Of a stretch of 64,000 nt of DNA, positions 21,799-32,217 are shown in pieces. The position numbers and the translations under genes are program-made. The stretch comes from Cepaea nemoralis (taxonomy: Eukaryota > Mollusca > Gastropoda > Stylommatophora > Helicidae): assembly GCA_014155875.1 (NCBI GenBank), contig JACEFZ010028128.1, positions 201,001 through 265,000 of the forward strand. The letters run 5' to 3'. Numbering within the stretch: the first letter of the stretch is position 1; each line of letters opens with the position of its first letter. Under the pieces are notes generated by a model, which was not told the origin of the DNA, did not search any database, and saw only the letters and a list, made by a program, of their open reading frames with translations.

Positions 21799-23502
21799 TG
21801 TCACTTGTTTCCCCAGGAGGAATGTGGAATCAACAAGCACATCTTCAAACTTATTATCTGTTGGGATTATTGACTGACTTCTGTCTACACTCCTCCCTTC
21901 TGTCTTCCCTTCCATATATCTATTTCTTTCACTCTCTCTGTTATTCCCTCCACACATACTCCGGCAACAGTTCCTTTCAACGATAAATAAAAGATTTATT
22001 AATAAAACTATGTCTGGTGTATGTATGGACTGTGTATATGTAGTTTGTATTGTCTGCTAATGTGAGTGCAAGATAGGACTTTTAGCCGTTAGTCTTCGTA
22101 GTTTCTCTAGCATTCAAACGGCCAAAACATCAGACATCAAACATAGACGTGAAACGGTCTCACCCTGGATGCTCCTTTCCGGCTTGAGTCTTGACTTAAT
22201 CCAATTATTGAAAACAATTGTCAATGTTTTATCATCAGAAATATAATCCAATAAAGGTAAGTCACTGAAGTTCAGATATGTCCTGTTTTGGAAGGTAGTA
22301 TAGTCCACCACTGAATACACATTACGACTGTTTATAAACGTCTATTTCTATGTTAAATGTTCTCGTGTTCTTCAATGTTTCTTTAGGTGATTACCTAATT
22401 GCACTATATTCTAGCCTATTTGCTCTGCTTGAATAAAGGTCTTTCACTGAGGTTCACCAAAACATGTTTCTTGGCATTCGTTATGTCACCCCCTCTTATT
22501 GACTGTTTAGGTTGATTTTTCTATAGTGACATATCTTCACTGCACCTGTGAAGTGCTTGATAAAAGTGAACGTTCTTTCCTTTATTATCAACACTGCTTT
22601 CTCTATACAAGAGACGTACTGTTTTATCTTCTTTGCTATGTCAGGCTGTGTAGTGGAACCTGGGTAATAAACATTAAATCAGATGATTTAAGTCTGCTTC
22701 ATATTACTGTTTATGTGATTGTCTTTCTCCAGCCGTAATGAACAGCTTCCGAAAGACTACTCTGACATAAACAGCAGAATTCACTAAAGTCTAAACTATT
22801 CACTAAATAGAAAGCAATAGTAAACCCTAAGCACACACACTATTTCCCTATGCTAATATTACTCTAATATTAGTGTTACCTTATATATCTAGAATTAATG
22901 ATACTCCAAGCATTGAAATCTATTAGCACACAATCACTTCTATCCCATTTCCAGGGATGATTTCTTTGCTATTTTCAGGAGACATAAATCCAGTTTGCCG
23001 TCCCTTTAGGTAGCACACACTAACACAACAACCCCATTTGCTACTATTTATATTGGGCCTTCCGTTCTTCGTTAGTGTTTGATGTCCATACATCAACAAT
23101 CGCCTTTTCCGTTCCCGTAACATCAAAAGTTCAGTGAAATCACGTATACGTCCGGGCGCTCCGTGCTCCTGGTCCGCTCCGTCTTCTCCGCTATTCCCCT
23201 GCGCTCATTCTTCGTCGCCCATCAAAGAGTTCTTATTTCTTTGATCACCGTCTCCCGCGGTGTTTGTCCGGTGTCGAAGTTTTCCCCCAGCGCGATCGTA
23301 CCGTTTCCCGTGTCAGGTCAGATCGTCAAGCAATGAACTTTGCGAACACCTGTATCCTATTTTCATATTTGTCGGTCAATGATCTTTTATTCGTCCTCAT
23401 CTCAGAATGAAGTACACGATTGTTAACCCTTCTCCGATATTGCCATTAATGGTACATCCAAATCTATCTGGGAATCACTAAACTATCATCATTGTGTGCC
23501 AT
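21799..23502. repeat. Composite repeat spacer, copy C (1.70 kb)
   Basis: Offset 2829 bp from copy B. It differs from B mostly by single substitutions and one-base indels (TCTAGCATTC in C, TCTAGCCATTC in B, TCTAGCCTATTC in A). Confidence 0.92.
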
Positions 23503-24560
23503 GTACTATCTTGTAATCTTGTGTGTACTATCTTGTCATCTTGTGTGTACTATCTTGTGTGTGTGCTATCTTCTTGCCATCTTGTGTGTGTGCTATCTTG
23601 TGTGCTGTTTTGTGTGTACTGTCTTGTGACCATGTTGTGTGTGGCTATCTTGTGACCATCTTGTTGTTTGTGCTATCTTGTCAGCATCCTTGTGTGCGAT
23701 CGTATGTGTGTCTATCTTGTGACCATCTTGTTTGTGCTATCTTGTCAGCCATCTTGTGTTTGTGCTATCTGGTCACCATCGTATGTGCTATCTTGTCACC
23801 ATCTTATGTTGTGTTTCTTGTCGACCATACTTGTGTTTGTGCTATCTTGTCACCATCTTGTGTGCTATCTTAGGTGACCATCGGGTGTGCTATCTTGTGA
23901 CCATCGTGTGTGTGTGCTATCTTGTCACCGAGCGTGTGTGTTGCTATCTTGTCCACCATCTTGTGTGTAACTATGCTTGTCACCATCGGTGTGTGTGCTA
24001 TCTTGTCACCATCTTGTGGTACTATCTTGTCACCATCATGTGTGTGGTTGCCTATCTTGTCACATCCGTTAGTGTGGGGTAACTATCTTGTCCACATCTT
24101 GTGTTTGTGCTATCTTGTCAGCATCTTGTGTGCTTATCGTATGTGTGTGTGTGCGACTTGTGACCCATCTTGTGTTGTGCTTAGTTGTGGACCATCTTGT
24201 GTGTGGCTATCCTTGTTACCATGCTTGTGTGGTGCTATATTGTCACCATCTTGTGTTTGTGCTATCTTCTTGTCATCTTGTGTGGTGTGCTATCTTGCCG
24301 TACTAGCATGTGTAAGTGCTGTCTTGGTGACCAACTTGTTTTTGTGCTGTCCTTTGTGTGGTTGGTGCTTGTGAACCATACTTGTGGTGTGTAGCTATCT
24401 TGTGTGTGTGCTAACCGTGTGTGTGCTTTTTGTGATTATCTTGTGTATATGCTATCTTGTGACCGATCATGTTTTTGCGCTGTCTTGTAACCATCTTAAG
24501 TGTGAGCTGTCTTGTGAGGATCTTGTGTGTGTGCTGTTTTGTGACCATCTTGCGATTGTG
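23503..24560. repeat. G/T-rich minisatellite array 4, degenerate
   Basis: The same start order as arrays 2 and 3, but with a high rate of one-base insertions and losses from about 23643 on. The pattern looks like either uncorrected sequencing error or a decayed array edge. Confidence 0.85.
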
Positions 24561-25001
24561 CTGTCTCTTTCACTCTCTCTTAGTCTCTCTCTCTCTCTCT
24601 TCTGCTCTCTTCTGTCTTTCTCTTTCACACTCTCTTAGTCTCTCAACCTCTTTTTTTTTTCAACTTATTTTTCTCTCTTAGTATCTCTCTCTTTTAGTCT
24701 CTCTCTCTTTCTCAGTCTTTCTATCTTTCTTTCTCTTCAATATCTCTTGTTATCTCTCTCAAGGAAAGATATTAGAAGGGCAGATTGACAGATGGGCCTG
24801 CATGCCCAATTCTTAACCCTTTTAAAATAAAGGTTGTATGTTTGTTCGTTCATTCTCTTTATCTCTCTCTTAATCTCACTCTTTCTCTCTCTCACTCAAT
24901 ATCTCTTTCCTTTTCTCATTCTTTCACCCAATCTATCTCAATATCTCTTTCTTTCTCTCTCTTGGTCTTTCACCCCACTTCCCCCTCTCTTTCTGCTTTC
25001 T

Positions 25002-25060
<59 letters not shown>

Positions 25061-25125
25061 ACCCTTTCTCTCTCCTCTCTCTCTCTCTCGCTGTCTCTCG
25101 CTCTCTCTCTCTCTCTCTCTACACC
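24561..25125. repeat. Polypyrimidine (CT)n low-complexity tract
   Basis: CTCTCT runs broken by TTTCTT and AGT blocks, with the purest part at about 25006-25055. About 24765-24845 is ordinary sequence. It ends in TACCTACCTACC. The Ser/Leu-rich frames it opens are artefacts. Confidence 0.9.
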
Positions 25126-25371
25126 TACCTACCTACCAACGACCTACCTACCTGCCTCTTCAGTACTTTAGATGCAGGGTGTACATATTTCCAAAGAGGG
25201 AGGAAATAAATCCTGCAAACACCATTGTAAAAGTATTATCTTCTTCATGAGTTCATGTCTGTAAACATATTGCCTTATCATTTCCTCTAGTAATCCCCTA
25301 CACTCCTCAATAGAGTCAATAAAGATAATTCTCCGCTGGGATGAAGCAACTTGAATGTCTCTTTTCCCCAG

Positions 25372-25520
25372 AGACAAGATCCTTGAGCTGGAGTCCAACA
25401 TTAATGTGAAGTGGGACACCAAAGGCTGGCTGATACTCGACGCCTCCAAGGCTGCAGGCAATTGGATTGGGGGGTCATTCCAAAACATGGGACTTTTCCT
25501 CAGAGTGTTAGATGTGAACG
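25372..25520 (+). CDS. BMP5-8-type TGF-beta ligand, propeptide exon c
   Basis: Acceptor TTTTCCCCAG|A at 25371/25372. The first base completes a Glu codon with the GA of exon b. The exon reads DKILELESNINVKWDTKGWL, then ILDASKAAGNWIGGSFQNMG and LFLRVLDVNG. This is the straightjacket/arm segment, matching the EEGWLVFDIT, NHW and NLGLQLSVETLDG order of BMP7-like proteins. The donor AACG|GTGAGT at 25520/25521 is near-consensus, phase 1. The same frame stays open through the donor into a 27-bp repeat (see findings). Confidence 0.92.
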
Positions 25521-25545
25521 GTGAGTCCTTTGTACTGCTATTCAC

Positions 25546-25800
25546 TGTTTCATCATCATCAAGTGGGTTGTGTTGTAATGTTTCATCAAGTGGGTTGTGT
25601 TGCAATGTTTCATCAAGTGGATTGTGTTGTAATGTTTCATCAAGTTGGTTGTGTTGTGATGTTTCATCAAATGGGTTGTGCTGTACTGTTTCATCAAGTG
25701 GGTTGTGCTGTACTGTTTCATCAAGTGGGTTGTGCTGTACTGTTTCATCAAGTGGGTTATTTTGCAGTGGTTCATCAAGTGGGTTCCATTGCACTGTTTT
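25546..25800. repeat. 27-bp tandem repeat just inside a BMP intron
   Basis: About nine units of GTTTCATCAAGTGGGTTGTG plus TTGTAAT or CTGTACT. The period is nine codons, so frames stay open on both strands. It begins about 26 bp after the splice donor. Confidence 0.93.
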
Positions 25801-26064
25801 ATCACTGTTTTCCTGGCTAGCTTTCCCTAGCATCTGACTGTCCCCAGTCTATCTCTAAAGCAGCAGGTTTGTGTATTGCTTTGCCAGGTTTCTTGTTCTG
25901 TTCTCAAAATTTGCCCTATCGCCGTGACTGACATCCTTCATTCGATGTGGCCCCAAATGATCAGGTTTTCTCAACTGGCAAGGAACACCAGGCCACCTAA
26001 AGTCCAGCTAGCAATAATCAAATTGCTTTATTTGTTGTTGTTGTTTTTTTTTTTTTTTGCGCTG
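25801..26064. other. Intron sequence, no recognised feature
   Basis: Contains TTGTTGTTG plus poly-T at 26031-26058, directly before SINE2. No coding sequence. Confidence 0.35.
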
Positions 26065-26345
26065 TAGCTTATGATGGATGACATTGTGATATTCTAGTGT
26101 GATAATTTGGTTGCGTCTAGCGTGTACCGCGTGGTTTAGTGGTTACACACCCGCATCACACGCCAGTGATCCGGGTTTGATCTCGGGTCCAGTCAAGGAT
26201 AAGCACTACTCATGAACTCAAACGAGAGCGAAACTCGAGTCTAGTGCTTCCAAATTGACATGGACAAGGCCTAATGCTCGTACCGGAATACGATCAGTGT
26301 TGCCAGTAGTGGGTTGTGCTCAGTTTTGAATCCCGGAAAAAACAA
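26065..26345 (+). mobile_element. SINE2 copy, tRNA-derived
   Basis: A pol III-type head: box A CGTGGTTTAGTGGTTACACA at about 26130 and box B GGGTTTGATCTCGGG at about 26175. The body then reads GAAACTCGAGTCTAGTGCTT and GTTGCCAGTAGTGGGTTGTG, with an A-rich end. The upstream stretch (ATATTCTAGTGTGATAATTT) is shared with the copy at 45083-45365 and so belongs to the element. Confidence 0.82.
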
Positions 26346-26371
26346 ACGAATAAAAAGTGGTAATTTGCAAT

Positions 26372-26589
26372 TAGAAAGAGTGTTGAAGTGCTACATAGAA
26401 CCTATACTTTTGTATGGATGGGAAGCGTGGACAATGAGCAGACAAGCTGAAAAAAAATCTAAAGGCTGTGGAAATGTGAATTCTGAGGAAAATGTGAAGA
26501 ATACCATAGACAGACAGGAAAACCAATGGCCAAGTTCTACAAGAAACAAATGAGAAGAAACTGATTAGAGAAATTAAACGTAGGCAGTC
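26372..26589 (+). mobile_element. EB retroelement fragment, left half (split by RH1)
   Basis: It encodes the EB order VLKCYIEPILLYGWEAWTMS and, after frameshifts, the TNDQVLQETNE-like stretch. It stops at the RH1 insertion and resumes at 31542 with the next EB codons (compare 56255-56300). The last 14 bp (26576-26589) are the target-site duplication. Confidence 0.85.
26576..26589. repeat. Left target-site duplication of RH1 (14 bp)
   Basis: AAACGTAGGCAGTC, repeated at 31528-31541. Confidence 0.88.
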
Positions 26590-26734
26590 CCCTCTGCTGT
26601 GTGTCCACCGTGACGAGGTAGAGGGGCTTGTGCGTCCCAATGACCCCAAGAGCTATGCCGACGGTAGCACAGCTACTGGTAGGGCCACCCATGTCGGACA
26701 GGTCAAGGGAGAGGGACCAGACAAAGAGACACAC

Positions 26735-26970
26735 AAACCTGCTGCCTTGTAGGTAGACTGGGGACAGTCAAAGGCTAGGGAAAGCATCCCGAATAAATGC
26801 TTGTCGAAATCGGATGTACTGAGCCACAGGCTTGACAAAGCAGTGCAACGTAAAACCTGCTGCCTTGTAGGTAGACTGGGGACAGTCAAAGGCTAGGGAA
26901 AGCATCCCGAATAAATGCTTGTCAAAATCGGATGTACTGAGCCACAGGCTTGACAAAGCAGTGCAACGTA
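26735..26970. repeat. Two 118-bp tandem units in RH1 5' leader
   Basis: Both units start AAACCTGCTGCCTTGTAGGT and contain GACAGTCAAAGGCTAGGGAA. They differ at few positions (CTTGTCGAAA versus CTTGTCAAAA). Tandem 5' units of this kind often carry promoter activity in non-LTR elements; that role is inferred here. Confidence 0.85.
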
Positions 26971-26979
26971 ACTTAATTC

Positions 26980-27702
26980 ATGATGTCACAAATCAAAATT
27001 AATCGTTATGGTGCTAATCCCGTGAAGTCCCATCAGGCGGCGATAGTGCCGGGCCCCCTGCCTCGAGGGGGTCCACCCATGACTACTGGTGGTCACCTTC
27101 CCCTGTGCTGTGGAGTCAAGGCACAGAGGAGTAGGTTAAGAGCTATTGACCAAATACCCCGGACACTCAACATACTACAGTGGAATGCCGAAGGAGTTTA
27201 CAAGAAGAAAGACTCCCTAACACAGCGTCTTCATAAAGATAGAATAGATGTGGCATGCATTCAAGAGACACACCTCAACGCCAATCACAAATTCTCAGTC
27301 AGAGGATATCAGGCCACACGTTTCGACCGCGAAGGACACAAAGGAGGAGTTCTAATACTTACACGAAATACAATACCTTGCAGCGAAGTATCTGTGATCT
27401 CTGACAACCAAACGGAAATTATAGGTGTTGATATAATGATAAAGGACGTGAAAATAAGAATCTACAATCTTTATAGCCCAGCAGATAAGGACCTTACACT
27501 CTCAAACATGAAAATAACTGACACAAACTGCATTATTGTCGGAGACTTTAATAGCCGTTCAGAAAGATGGGGATACCCAAATACTGACAAAAGAGGAGAT
27601 GAATTGGAGGACTGGGAAATAGACTCAAATCTCCATCTACTCAACAAAGCGGATGACACACCGAGCTTCTACTCCAGAAGATGGCTTACCACTTCTACTC
27701 CA
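26980..27702 (+). pseudogene. RH1 endonuclease domain (exonuclease-endonuclease-phosphatase fold)
   Basis: This enzyme nicks target DNA to start target-primed reverse transcription. Visible catalytic motifs: LNILQWNAEGV (Asn), IDVACIQETHL (Glu), IYNLYSPAD, and CIIVGDFNSRSERWGY (Asp and Asn). The SDHRP motif (GSDHRPIKL) follows in another frame at about 27771. The frame breaks near 27700, where STPxLAFCTGDI needs a shift and about two bases appear lost. I chose the Met at 26980 as the first in frame; the Cys/Pro-rich leader before LNILQWN has no recognised domain. Confidence 0.85.
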
Positions 27703-28691
27703 CTTAGCTTTCTGCACAGGAGACATCCTCCACAAAATCGATCGCCATGTGCTGGACCAAGTAGCAGGTAGTGACCACAGACCAATCAAGCTTGTAATGA
27801 ATATGGAGTATGTTCCACAGGAGCAAAAGCCCTTGCCCCGCTGGAATTACAAACGAGCAGATTGGGACAGATTTGCCATACTAACAGACAAATATTGTGA
27901 AAACATAAATACACGATATGGCAACATAAAGCAAATGGTGGAAAGTCTAAACAGAGCGATAATACAGGCAGCCACTGAGTCCATTCCAAGAGGAGCGAGG
28001 AAAAATTACAAACCATACTGGACTGAAGAACTACAAAGTTTGGAGGACAAAGTTGAAGATGCCAGGAAGACAGCAGAGAGAGAACAAACAATTGAAGCGA
28101 ACATCTCTCTCAAAGCCATCTCAGCAAAATATAAAAGAACAGTAAATCAAACAACAAGAGATTGTTGGAGGGAAAAAACAGAAAACCTGAATTTTGACAG
28201 GGATAGGAAACAAACTATGGAAACTAGTGAAAGCCATGAACAATGAAGGACCTAGCAACAAACAAATAACAATTAAACAAGGAAATGCCTTGCTTACAGG
28301 AAAAAAGGCTGCAAATGCACTAATGGAACACTATGCAAATGCAAACCACATTGATATTACAACCGAACAGAAGAAAGCAATCAAAGACAAACAGATACAT
28401 CATAGAAATACAGAGACAGCAGCAGAATATATGATGGCAAATCTAACAATGGAAGAAATGGAACAGGCAATGAATACCCTAAAAAAGAAGAAATCACCGG
28501 GAAAGGATGGAATCACAAATGAAATGCTAATAGGACTAGGCACTAAGGCAAAAAAGAAACTACTAGCAGTCCTAAATTACAGCTGGAAGAGGGGAATAGT
28601 CCCACAGGCATGGAAGGAAGCTATACTAATACCAATCCCAAAGAAAGGAAAAGACCTGGAAGAACCAAATGGCTATCGACCTATCAGTCTA
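27703..28691 (+). pseudogene. RH1 endonuclease end, linker and RT start
   Basis: It encodes GSDHRPIKLVMN (last endonuclease motif), WNYKRADWDRF, and PRGARKNYKPYW in one frame to about 28204. After an extra base it reads NKLWKLVKAMNNEGPSNKQI, LKKKKSPGKDGITNEML and YRPISLLSC to about 28691. SPGxDGI and YRPISLL are RT motifs 0 to 2. Two single-base shifts break this stretch. Confidence 0.82.
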
Positions 28692-30831
28692 CTTAGCTGT
28701 GTTAGGAAAATTAATGGAACGCATTATCAATGGCAGGCTAACATGGCATCTGGAAGAAAACAAACTCTTAACACCACACCAAGCAGGATTCAGAAAGTAC
28801 AGATCCACTGAAGATCAAATAACTTATATAGCTCAGGAAATAGAGGATGCCTTCCAAGAGAAAAAGCACACACTAGCGGTCTGGATAGATTTAGAAAAAG
28901 CATTTGATAAAGTATGGAAGGAAGGACTGAAAGTAAAACTGCAAAAAATGCATGTTTGTGGGAAAATGTACAAATGGATCAGCCACTACCTTGAGAACAG
29001 AACTGCCAGGACAAAAGTACAAGGACAAACCAGCAAAATGATGCTGTTGGAGCAAGGTGTCCCCCAAGGAGGAGTTCTTTCACCAACATTATTCCTAGCA
29101 TATATAAACGACATCACAGAAAATTTTCCAGCCAGAGTACACACATCATCCTTTGCAGATGACCTAGCCATATGGACATCTGAAGAATATATTAGTACAG
29201 CTAACAGCAGAATACAGCAAGCCTTATTAGCACTAGAGGACTGGTCAAAATCATGGCTAGTGAAGATAAGTGAGGAGAAAACAACATGCACAGTGTTCTC
29301 CCTCTCAAATAAAACTCAACAACCTAAGCTGGCATTGAATGGAAAAATATTGCGCCATGAAGAAAATCCAAACTATCTCGGAGTCACCTTTGATCGTCGC
29401 CTGACATGGAAAACACAGGTTGAGAAAAATCGAACAAGAGCAAGGCAAAGAATGGCAATCATGAAAAAGCTTGCTGGTACAACGTGGGGAGCAGATGAGA
29501 AAGTTCTCAAGAAGTTATATACTGGACGGGTGAGGCCAGTACTGGAATATGGCATTGCAGCTTGGGCAACAGCAGCTAAGTCAAACTTTAACAAAATAAG
29601 TAGAGTCCAAAATCAAGGAATGCGAATCATAACTGGAAGCCTGAAGACAACGCCTATTATTGAACTTGAAAAGATCACTTGTTTACAACCAATGCAGGAT
29701 AGAAGAGATAGCAGAGCCCAGCAACAAGCAGAGAAATTTAGAAGATTGACAGACCACCCTATGTATAAAAGGTTTAGTGGTTTTGGAAAGGGACGACTGA
29801 AGCGTAGCAACTTTGTAGAAACTGCAAAACGAAAGATTAGGGCAGATCCCATACTTAACATATCAACAGTCAAACCTATTTACAATGCAGACAAGTTCCC
29901 AGCTTGGAGACAGCAGCAACTGCCTGAGATGATAGAAAACATTCCTGGTATTGAGAAAAAGAACACTCAGCATGAAACCGAAAGAAGAGAAATAACCCTA
30001 AACTACATAAAAGAACATTACCCAAGCAGCAATTGGACCCATGCATATACAGATGGATCAGCCAAAAATTCAATAGAGAATGGAGGAGGAGGAATTCTCC
30101 TAAATTTAAAAAATGGAGTGAAAAAAACACATTCAGTGGCAACTGGAAAGTTTTCAAGTAACTTCAAAGCGGAGGTAGAGGCTCTGAAAACTGCAGCAGA
30201 AATGCTCTTGATGGAGGAAAATAAAGAGAAGCAAATAGCTATCTTCACAGATGCAAAGTCAGCTGTCTCAATACTGAAGAGCAATAACAGCACAGAAATA
30301 GCTGACCTAAGAGCAGCACTCCATGGTCTATGCCAGAAATCCAAAAAAGTTGTAATACAGTGGATCCCATCACATTGCAGTATACCTGGAAATGAAGAGG
30401 CTGACAGACTGGCAAAAGAGGGCGGACGACTACCACAGCCTGACATAGACATAACCTATAATGAGGCAAAGAGGTTGATAAAAAGCACCTATAGAACCAA
30501 ATGGGAATCAGAGCATCCAGGCCACCAGAAGGATGATGCATATTACAAACTCGACAGAAGAGAACAAGTAGCAATCTTCAGACTCCGCACAGGACATAAC
30601 AGGCTGAAATACCACTTGTTCAATAAACTAAAGATAGGAGATACCGATGAATGTAATTGTCGAACTGGAAAAATGACAGCAAAACATTTGCTTCAGGATT
30701 GCCCAATATATGCAGAACAGAGAAAGATATTTTGGCCCACACCTGCTTCATTTGAGGACAAGCTCTATGGAGATATCAACAAGCTCAAGTTGACCGTAGC
30801 TTACTTTAACTACATACAGGTTGACATTTAA
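28692..30831 (+). CDS. RH1 reverse transcriptase core, RNase H and C-terminus
   Basis: An intact long frame (it stays open from 28669, 720 codons). RT motifs: HQAGFRKYRSTEDQ, AVWIDLEKAFDKV (Asp74), QGVPQGGVLSPTLF (129-142), and FADD (162-165, with Phe in place of Tyr). Thumb region: NYLGVTFDRRLTW and RPVLEYGIAAW. The RNase H1 domain keeps all four acidic residues: TDGS Asp462, Glu502, TDAKS Asp528, and GNEEAD Asp579. The C-terminus has FRLRTGHNRL, then a CNC-HLLQDC-type Cys/His stretch. Because upstream parts are frameshifted, this frame alone would not make a working element. It stops at TAA 30829-30831. Confidence 0.88.
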
Positions 30832-30902
30832 AGGTGTATGAAGAAGTATTCAGACTGCCACACTTCATACCACAGGTATGTCAGTTACAAAAGCCTCCCA
30901 GA

Positions 30903-31080
30903 GGCATGAAATGGAATATTGCTGGATAGGAGATCCATTACGTGGAAAGTCCGAATCAAAAGCTCACTGTGTGGGCTTTCAAAAAAGGTGGAAAAAGTGT
31001 CCTAGTGGCACGAAATGGAATATTGCTCGGATAGCAAATCCATTGTGCGGAAAGTCCGAATCGAAAGCTCACTGTGTGGA
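30903..31080. repeat. Two ~104-bp repeats in RH1 3' untranslated region
   Basis: Each has GAAATGGAATATTGCT, then GATCCATTACG or AATCCATTGTG, and GGAAAGTCCGAATC plus AAAGCTCACTGTGTGG. Offset 104 bp. Confidence 0.8.
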
Positions 31081-31527
31081 TGTCATCTGCACACTGCATT
31101 CTTCTGGCTTCTGGAAGAACAGCCTATGGTGAACGGAAGGCCCAATATACGGAAGTGAGGCTAAGCAGCCATGTGCAGGACGTGACGATTCCTTGGGTGA
31201 GCCCAGTACCAGAGTGGTGTGTGATGGCTCTGCAAGTATGGAAGCCTCCTTGGATGGCGGGGAATGCCCATGGTCTGCCCCTGCCTTCCCTTGAGGGCTG
31301 ACCAGGATGTCTTTGGCTGTTCTATATGGGCCAGCTAGGATGGGAGATAACACCACAACAGTGAGAGTCTAACGTCCTAAGAAACCCCCGGGAAGGTTAA
31401 CCCGGTCAACAAATGCCCGCAGAAGTCGGATGTGTCGGCCTAACGGCGCAAGAACGCAGCTCTGCTGTAAACAGGCACAACGCAATCACATCCGAAAAAA
31501 AACTCCGGATGAACGAAGAAGAAGAAG

Positions 31528-31541
31528 AAACGTAGGCAGTC
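31528..31541. repeat. Right target-site duplication of RH1
   Basis: AAACGTAGGCAGTC, identical to 26576-26589 and following the GAA tail. Confidence 0.88.
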
Positions 31542-31770
31542 AACATTTTTGGACACATTATGAGAAGAAATAAATTGGAGAACTTGGTGACAACTGGCAA
31601 GATTGAGGAGAGAAGAACAAGGGAAGGCAGTGAAGTAAATACCTGGATGCTTACCCACATGGTATGGTCGAGACAAGAACACAGCGCTGATCCTTGACTC
31701 TGGTATTATGTGAGAGGGCGAAATATGACCGCCCACGCTTATTGACATGGCACGTGATGATGATGAATTA
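31542..31770 (+). mobile_element. EB retroelement fragment, right half (split by RH1)
   Basis: It resumes where 26589 stops: a QHFWTHYEKK-like stretch, then NKLENLVTTGKIE with frameshifts, ending with GGCACGTGATGATGATGA. Joined on paper with 26372-26589 it gives one uninterrupted EB 3' end. Confidence 0.85.
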
Positions 31771-32217
31771 AGTCAAGTTAAATTGCTTACAAAACAAAAA
31801 CCCAGTGAAACATGAACATTCTCAAATTGCCAATTTGTAATTCCAGTAAATCATTTATCATTTTCAGCTTTGGAAATAATACACTAATAACTGGATTCTT
31901 ATTCTGTAAAATCACCTTGTTTATGTTTTTACCATCGCTCGCTATAGTTCAAGCGTAGTCCCTACCTGTGCTGCTACTGATGTTTGCATGTGGGTTAGCC
32001 TGCCCTATTACCAGTGTCCCTCGCCATCAGGCCAACCCACTCCTACATCTAAGGTATATAAAACTGCTGAACATCCATGTCACGTGCTATATCACCACTT
32101 TAAGGACAATGCTAGGAAAAGTAGACTCATCACTGTCATGATATTATTCCGTCTGACTTACTTATGAAAGGGGAATTCCCATACATTAAGTATGTATGTG
32201 TATGTCTTCATTTTCAG
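31771..32217. other. Intron sequence, no recognised feature
   Basis: Apparently single-copy sequence up to the acceptor TCATTTTCAG. Confidence 0.35.

Larger units (their letters stand above)
26590..31527 (+). mobile_element. RH1: 4.9-kb non-LTR retrotransposon, I/Jockey group with RNase H
   Basis: Bounded by a 14-bp target-site duplication and ending in a GAAGAAGAAGAAG tail. Order: 5' leader with two 118-bp repeats, endonuclease, RT, RNase H, a Cys/His-containing C-terminus, and a ~700-bp 3' untranslated region. No separate gag-like ORF1 is present, so the copy may be 5'-truncated or the family may lack one. Three frameshifts (about 27700, 28205, 28692) disable it. It lies in the BMP intron, in the same orientation as the gene, inside an older EB copy. 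The clade name is inferred from domain content. Confidence 0.9.

Noticed and set aside
16024..23502. LTR retrotransposon made of the repeated 1.7-kb spacers as LTRs
   Set aside because: I see no TG...CA ends, primer-binding site or gag/pol sequence between the spacers; only minisatellite lies there.
24785..25250. Ser/Leu-rich frames
   Set aside because: They arise from (CT)n low-complexity sequence.
25168..25833. 221-codon minus-strand frame with NPLDETVQH repeats
   Set aside because: It is antisense to a BMP exon and a 27-bp tandem repeat; the regular pattern comes from the nine-codon period.
26125..26200. Functional tRNA gene at box A/box B sequences (also in all SINE1, SINE3 and SINE4 heads)
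   Set aside because: The boxes belong to SINE heads; I cannot form a full cloverleaf and the same head recurs in dispersed copies.
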